Shown here piece after piece: positions 6,625 through 9,416 of a DNA stretch of 9,416 bases. Made by a program: the position numbers and the translations under genes. Origin of the DNA: an uncultured Collinsella sp. GTDB taxonomy: Bacteria > Actinomycetota > Coriobacteriia > Coriobacteriales > Coriobacteriaceae. Where the stretch lies: positions 1 through 9,416 of the forward strand of contig UQJA01000081.1 in the NCBI GenBank assembly GCA_900541285.1, given 5' to 3'. Position 1 is the first letter of the stretch; every line of letters begins with the position of its first letter. The notes below the pieces were generated by a model. The model searched no databases, was not told where the DNA came from, and worked only from the letters and a program-made list of their open reading frames with translations.

Positions 6625-7869
6625 TTACTCGTGATCTTGGTAAATCTCACGCGAAGCAAGCTCCGAATGTTTACGTTTTAAGGTCTTAGGGGCCTTATAC
6701 GTGTTGCTCTCGAAGTCGATGTACTCGGTCTGCTTGAGCAGGCGCTCGATCATCTCCTCGTGATCGAACAGCTCCCAGGCCTCATGCACGGCATCGAGTT
6801 TAGCGTGCGTCTCGGGACGGCGCGGCATAAACAGCGTGCAGCAGTCGGGAGCGGCCTCAGTCGAGATATCGAACGTACCGATCTCCTCGGCGCGCGCGAT
6901 GATCTCCTGCTTGTCCGAACCGATGAGAGGACGGAACACGGGGATCTTCACGGCCTCGTTGACGGCCATGATGTTCTCAAGCGTTTGGGAGGCAACCTGC
7001 CCAAGCGATTCACCCGTAACGATGGCCTTGGCGCCCTCGATGTGTGCAATGCGCTCGGCAACCGAATACATAATGCGGCGATACATGATCACGCGCAGGT
7101 TGCTGGGACAGGTGACCGAAATCTCACGCTGACAGTCGCCAAACGGCACAACGTACAGGCGGCCGATCTGGACACCCGGCTCAAGCGCACGGATGATGTC
7201 CTGCACCAAATACTCGCTCGTATCGGGCGTCTGCGGACGACCGGAGAAATGTACCGGCACGCACACCGCACCGCGACGCGCGAGCATCCAAGTCGCCACC
7301 GGAGAATCGATACCCGACGACAGCAGCGTCACGACCTTGCCGGCAGAACCCACCGGCAGACCGCCCACGCCGCGCTCGGAGCGCGCGTACACATAAACGC
7401 TACCCTGAACCACAAGTACATGCACCATGGCATCGGGGTCGTGCATTTGAACCTTTTTATCGGGGAAGGCCTCGCACAGCACCTCGCCCACCTGACGATT
7501 GATATCAATCGAGGTGAGCTCATAGTCAGTATTGGAGCGCTTGGCGTGCACCTTAAACGAATCGAAAGGACCAAACTCGCGCAGCGCCTTGACGGCGGCG
7601 GCACAGTACTCCTGCGGGTCGCGGTTAGTGTGATACGCCAAAGACACACGAGCAACGCCGGGAACGGTGCGAATGACACGCGCCGCCTCATCGGCCTGAT
7701 GCTCGTTAAAGGTCACGAGGATATAACCGGAAATTCGAGACACGGCATTCACGGAAAAGGCGGCCAAGGCCGCCTTGATGTTATCCATGAGGATATGCTC
7801 AAAATGTGCGCGGTTCTTGCCCTTCAGTCCAACCTCGTGATAGTGGACCAGACAGACGCGAGCTGCCAT
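6625..7869 (-). CDS. thiI: tRNA uracil 4-sulfurtransferase ThiI, short form without rhodanese domain
   Basis: This 414-residue enzyme adenylates and thiolates uridine 8 of tRNA to 4-thiouridine; some homologues also serve thiazole synthesis. The N-terminus HYHEVGLKGKNR (9-20) belongs to the ferredoxin-like domain, followed by a THUMP domain to about residue 165 that ends near SERGVGGLPVG. The PP-loop is LLSSGIDSPVA (182-192), with serine where LLSGGIDSPVA is common. The later motif IVTGESLGQVASQTLEN (283-299) and the cysteine pair PDCCTLFMPR (341-350) are conserved. The C-terminal rhodanese domain of E. coli ThiI is absent, as in many Gram-positive forms. Those depend on a cysteine desulfurase; none is in this window. 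The ATG follows the rpoZ TAA without a gap, so translation is probably coupled. It is the last gene of the operon, before the terminator at 6582-6614. Confidence 0.95.
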   Translation of the reverse strand: MAARVCLVHYHEVGLKGKNRAHFEHILMDNIKAALAAFSVNAVSRISGYILVTFNEHQADEAARVIRTVPGVARVSLAYHTNRDPQEYCAAAVKALREFGPFDSFKVHAKRSNTDYELTSIDINRQVGEVLCEAFPDKKVQMHDPDAMVHVLVVQGSVYVYARSERGVGGLPVGSAGKVVTLLSSGIDSPVATWMLARRGAVCVPVHFSGRPQTPDTSEYLVQDIIRALEPGVQIGRLYVVPFGDCQREISVTCPSNLRVIMYRRIMYSVAERIAHIEGAKAIVTGESLGQVASQTLENIMAVNEAVKIPVFRPLIGSDKQEIIARAEEIGTFDISTEAAPDCCTLFMPRRPETHAKLDAVHEAWELFDHEEMIERLLKQTEYIDFESNTYKAPKTLKRKHSELASREIYQDHE

Positions 7870-8151
7870 TTAGGCTTCAGCAACCTTGTGGCCGAGCGCC
7901 TTCTCGTAACGGGCCTCGTCGTAAGAGATGTCGCCATCGACAATCTCGTCCATAGCCATCGAGATGGTATCGGCACCGGAAAGCCCGATGGTGATGTCAT
8001 CGACATCCTGGACGGCAAGCACGCGGTTGTGCTGGCCACGCAGCATGCTATTGATGTCGCAGGCGCGCTTGGAGGCAAGCGAAGCGAGCAGGAAGCGGTT
8101 GTGATCGGTCTTCTCCAGAAGATCGTCAATGCAAGGCTTTACAACGGACAC
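7870..8151 (-). CDS. rpoZ: DNA-directed RNA polymerase omega subunit
   Basis: This encodes a 93-residue omega subunit, which wraps the beta-prime C-terminus and helps assemble RNA polymerase. The family core is clear: CIDDLLEKTDHNRFLLASLA, then SKRACDINSMLRG, followed by VDDIT and the helix AMDEIVDGDISYDEA. The start is GTG at 8151, giving MSVVKPCIDDLLEK. AAAGGA, overlapping the end of gmk, lies about 10 bases upstream, and the gap to the gmk stop is 5 bases. The TAA stop directly abuts the thiI ATG. The position behind gmk is conserved in many bacteria and fits one growth-related operon. Nothing abnormal is seen. Confidence 0.95.
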   Translation of the reverse strand: MSVVKPCIDDLLEKTDHNRFLLASLASKRACDINSMLRGQHNRVLAVQDVDDITIGLSGADTISMAMDEIVDGDISYDEARYEKALGHKVAEA

Positions 8152-8156
8152 GGACC

Positions 8157-8726
8157 TCAGATCCTTTCATGCATATCGAGAACGCGAACGAGCTCATCGG
8201 TCGCGCGGTCGAGATCGTCATTTACCACGACGTCGTCGTAGCGGTCGGCAAGGGCAAGCTCATCGGCGGCGTTTGCCATACGCAGCTCAATCGTCTCGGG
8301 CGTCTCGGTACCGCGACCGACTAGACGCTCGCGGAGTACCTCAAGCGAAGGCGGCTTGATAAAGATCAGCACGGCCTCGGGGAAACGCTCCTTCACCTGC
8401 AGGGCACCCTGGACATCGATCTCCAAGATGAGAGACGAACCAGAGGCGAGCTTGGACTGAACCTCGCTCACCAACGTGCCGTAGCAGTTACCGTGGACCT
8501 CGGCCCACTCAACAAACTCACCGTTTGCCACGCGGCGGTCGAACTCCTCACGCGTCAGGAAAAAGTAATTGACGCCGTCGACCTCACCTTTGCGTGGTGC
8601 TCGCGTGGTAGCCGAAACCGTCAGGCCCAGGTTCGAGCGGAGCTCGCGCACACGAGTGACGAGCGTGCCCTTGCCTGCGCCTGACGGTCCAGAAATCACA
8701 AAGAGCTTGGAATCCTGAGCGCCCAC
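8157..8726 (-). CDS. gmk: Guanylate kinase
   Basis: This 189-residue enzyme phosphorylates GMP to GDP with ATP, feeding GTP, dGTP and (p)ppGpp pools. The P-loop is SGPSGAGKGT (12-21). The GMP-binding region is present as TVSATTRAPRKGEVDGVNYF with the following EFVEWAEVHGNCYGT. EIDVQGALQVKERFPEAVLIFI is the conserved central segment, followed by the lid region ERLVGRGTETPETIELRM. The length is normal. The start is a GTG at 8726 directly after the mihF TAA; no good ribosome site precedes it, so it probably depends on translational coupling with mihF. There is no earlier alternative without overlapping mihF. gmk between mihF and rpoZ is the standard actinobacterial order. Confidence 0.96.
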   Translation of the reverse strand: MGAQDSKLFVISGPSGAGKGTLVTRVRELRSNLGLTVSATTRAPRKGEVDGVNYFFLTREEFDRRVANGEFVEWAEVHGNCYGTLVSEVQSKLASGSSLILEIDVQGALQVKERFPEAVLIFIKPPSLEVLRERLVGRGTETPETIELRMANAADELALADRYDDVVVNDDLDRATDELVRVLDMHERI

Positions 8727-9035
8727 TTATTTGGTCAGCTGCTCGAGGAGCTGCTCGCGCTGACGGACGCCGAGGCCCTGGACGCGACGGGTAGCGGAGA
8801 TACCGAGCTCCTCCATGATCTTGGCGGCCTTGGCCTTGCCATAACCAGGAAGAGACTCGATGAGGGTGGAAACCTTCATGCGGGAAGCGATGGGGTCATC
8901 GGAGTTGAGCACAGACTCGAGGGACTTCTCGCCCTTCTTGATCTGCTCGCGAAGCTCAGCGCGGGCGTGACGTGCGGCAGCAGCCTTCTCAAGAGCCTGC
9001 TTGCGCTGCTCATCGGTAAGCTGAGGGAGTGCCAT
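8727..9035 (-). CDS. mihF: Actinobacterial integration host factor (mIHF)
   Basis: This 102-residue basic protein matches the actinobacterial integration host factor, a nucleoid-associated DNA-bending protein unrelated to proteobacterial IHF. The N-terminal half is a charged helix (about 8-37, LTDEQRKQALEKAAAARHA). The C-terminal half has the S13-like helix-two-turn-helix DNA-binding fold, seen as STLIESLPGYGKAKAAKIM (56-74) and ISATRRVQGLGVRQREQLL (79-97). Mycobacterial mIHF has the same pattern. The ATG at 9035 has GGAGG 5 bases upstream; an in-frame TTG at 9047 lies within that ribosome site and is rejected. The stop abuts the gmk GTG. Two candidate promoters and a palindrome lie in the 239 bases upstream, so mihF is probably the first gene of the mihF-gmk-rpoZ-thiI operon. 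Confidence 0.95.
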   Translation of the reverse strand: MALPQLTDEQRKQALEKAAAARHARAELREQIKKGEKSLESVLNSDDPIASRMKVSTLIESLPGYGKAKAAKIMEELGISATRRVQGLGVRQREQLLEQLTK

Positions 9036-9076
9036 TCGTACCTCCAAAAAGTTGGGTTATATCTGATTCAATAATT

Positions 9077-9108
9077 GGCATTTTAGCACGTAGAACGTAC
9101 AAAATGCC
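9077..9108 (-). promoter_or_regulatory. Imperfect palindrome with extended -10 element upstream of mihF
   Basis: GGCATTTTAGCACGT (9077-9091) and ACGTACAAAATGCC (9095-9108) form an inverted repeat around AGA, with 8 outer and 4 inner pairs interrupted by a small asymmetry. The minus strand within it reads TGCTAAAAT (9088-9080), an extended -10 element that predicts a start near 9073 and a leader of about 38 bases. Neither strand has a U-run after the dyad, so a terminator is unlikely. An operator over a promoter is the simplest reading. Confidence 0.5.
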
Positions 9109-9123
9109 CAATCGCGGCTCCAT

Positions 9124-9152
9124 AGGTTAGACGATACCCGCAAAAAGTGCAA
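9124..9152 (-). promoter_or_regulatory. Second candidate promoter upstream of mihF
   Basis: The minus strand has TTGCAC (9152-9147), a 17-bp spacer and TAACCT (9129-9124). Spacing is ideal; the -35 keeps TTG and the -10 fits TANNNT. The predicted start near 9117 would give a leader of about 80 bases that includes the palindrome at 9077-9108, so the palindrome would be transcribed as an RNA hairpin from this promoter. Confidence 0.4.
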
Positions 9153-9171
9153 TATACTGCGCCCAAAGTTA

Positions 9172-9229
9172 AGCCCCTGACCTGCGATTCCACACAAAGG
9201 ATGGGAAAGTTTACGCAGGCACAGGGGCT
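9172..9229. other. Large imperfect hairpin between pyrF and mihF
   Basis: AGCCCCTGACCTGCG (9172-9186) pairs with CGCAGGCACAGGGGCT (9214-9229), broken only by an internal A versus CA, around a 27-base loop. On the minus strand it would end a pyrF transcript, but it is followed by TAACTTTGG rather than a U-run. On the plus strand it is followed by ATTTTG, and a TATACT -10-like box (9153-9158) lies just before it. It may be a pyrF terminator or processing site, or a short plus-strand RNA. The rest of the gap up to the pyrF stop (9230-9274) shows nothing recognisable. Confidence 0.55.
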
Positions 9230-9274
9230 ATTTTGTGCTAATGAGACCCAAAAGTGGTGACTTAGGGGAATCTT

Positions 9275-9416
9275 TTAGGCGACGTTTTCGACCAGCTCAG
9301 CGACAATAGCGTCAAAGGCGGCAACCGGATCGTCGGCGCCGGTGATGGGACGGCCCACCACAATGTGGCTTGCGCCACGCTCGGCAGCTGACCCGCCTGT
9401 CCGTATGGGCTTAACT
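9275..9416 (-). CDS. pyrF: Orotidine 5'-phosphate decarboxylase, C-terminal fragment (partial)
   Basis: The minus-strand frame ending at TAA (9277-9275) encodes 46 residues before running off the window. Its last part reads GASHIVVGRPITGADDPVAA and continues AFDAIVAELVENVA to the stop, matching the C-terminus of PyrF, whose VVGRPIT segment binds the phosphate of OMP in the last step of UMP synthesis. The position upstream of mihF-gmk-rpoZ resembles other actinobacteria. The first nine or so residues at the window edge (VKPIRTGGS) do not look like the DQxRVMTPxxA segment expected just before this point. The edge may therefore be divergent or misassembled. The identity of the tail itself is fairly sure. 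Confidence 0.8.
   Translation of the reverse strand, partial: VKPIRTGGSAAERGASHIVVGRPITGADDPVAAFDAIVAELVENVA

Noticed and set aside
7309..7326. ThiI PP-loop SSGIDS instead of SGGIDS as a defective enzyme
   Set aside because: The key SGxDS residues are kept, and the change to serine is conservative; the rest of the protein is intact.
6760..8241. 493-codon open frame on the plus strand
   Set aside because: It lies antisense to thiI, rpoZ and gmk, which are unmistakable families. Its product has no recognisable domain and is rich in Arg and His, as expected for a mirror frame in GC-rich coding DNA.
1..9416. CRISPR arrays, insertion sequences, tRNA or rRNA genes, toxin-antitoxin or defence genes
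   Set aside because: I looked on both strands and saw no regularly spaced repeats, transposase frames with terminal repeats, or tRNA-like cloverleafs. Almost all sequence is covered by recognised housekeeping genes.

Overview
The window reads as chromosomal housekeeping DNA from a GC-rich actinobacterium, most likely a member of the Coriobacteriia such as Collinsella (inference). The strongest lineage marker is mihF, the actinobacterial integration host factor, placed directly before gmk and rpoZ. The protein sequences and the compact, one-directional layout fit the same origin. Every gene I can support lies on the minus strand, so transcription runs from high to low coordinates.

In transcription order, the right end carries the last 46 codons of pyrF (9275-9416). 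A 239-base intergenic region follows, holding a large imperfect hairpin, two candidate promoters and a palindrome. Next is a tightly packed operon, mihF-gmk-rpoZ-thiI (9035 to 6625), in which stop and start codons abut or lie 5 bases apart. A strong intrinsic terminator at 6582-6614 closes it. A 213-base spacer leads to comEA-comEC (6411 to 3398), joined by an ATGA overlap. These encode a membrane-anchored DNA receptor and the DNA-uptake channel. holA (3319-2357), rpsT (2223-1957) and lepA (1860-49) follow, each with its own candidate promoter. A strong terminator separates rpsT from lepA. The first 14 codons of another gene sit at the left edge (1-44).

Two gene clusters known from other actinobacteria meet here. 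One is pyrF/mihF/gmk/rpoZ (nucleotide synthesis, nucleoid and RNA polymerase). The other is comEA/comEC/holA/rpsT/lepA (DNA uptake, replication clamp loading and ribosome function). thiI (tRNA 4-thiouridine) sits at the end of the first cluster.

I see no mobile element, CRISPR array, tRNA, rRNA, defence system or evident new multi-gene system. The most interesting signals are regulatory: a possible leaderless lepA transcript starting just after a terminator, a structured rpsT leader with a GTG start, a palindrome over the mihF promoter, and a hairpin or small-RNA candidate between pyrF and mihF. All sites were read by eye, and no database search was possible.
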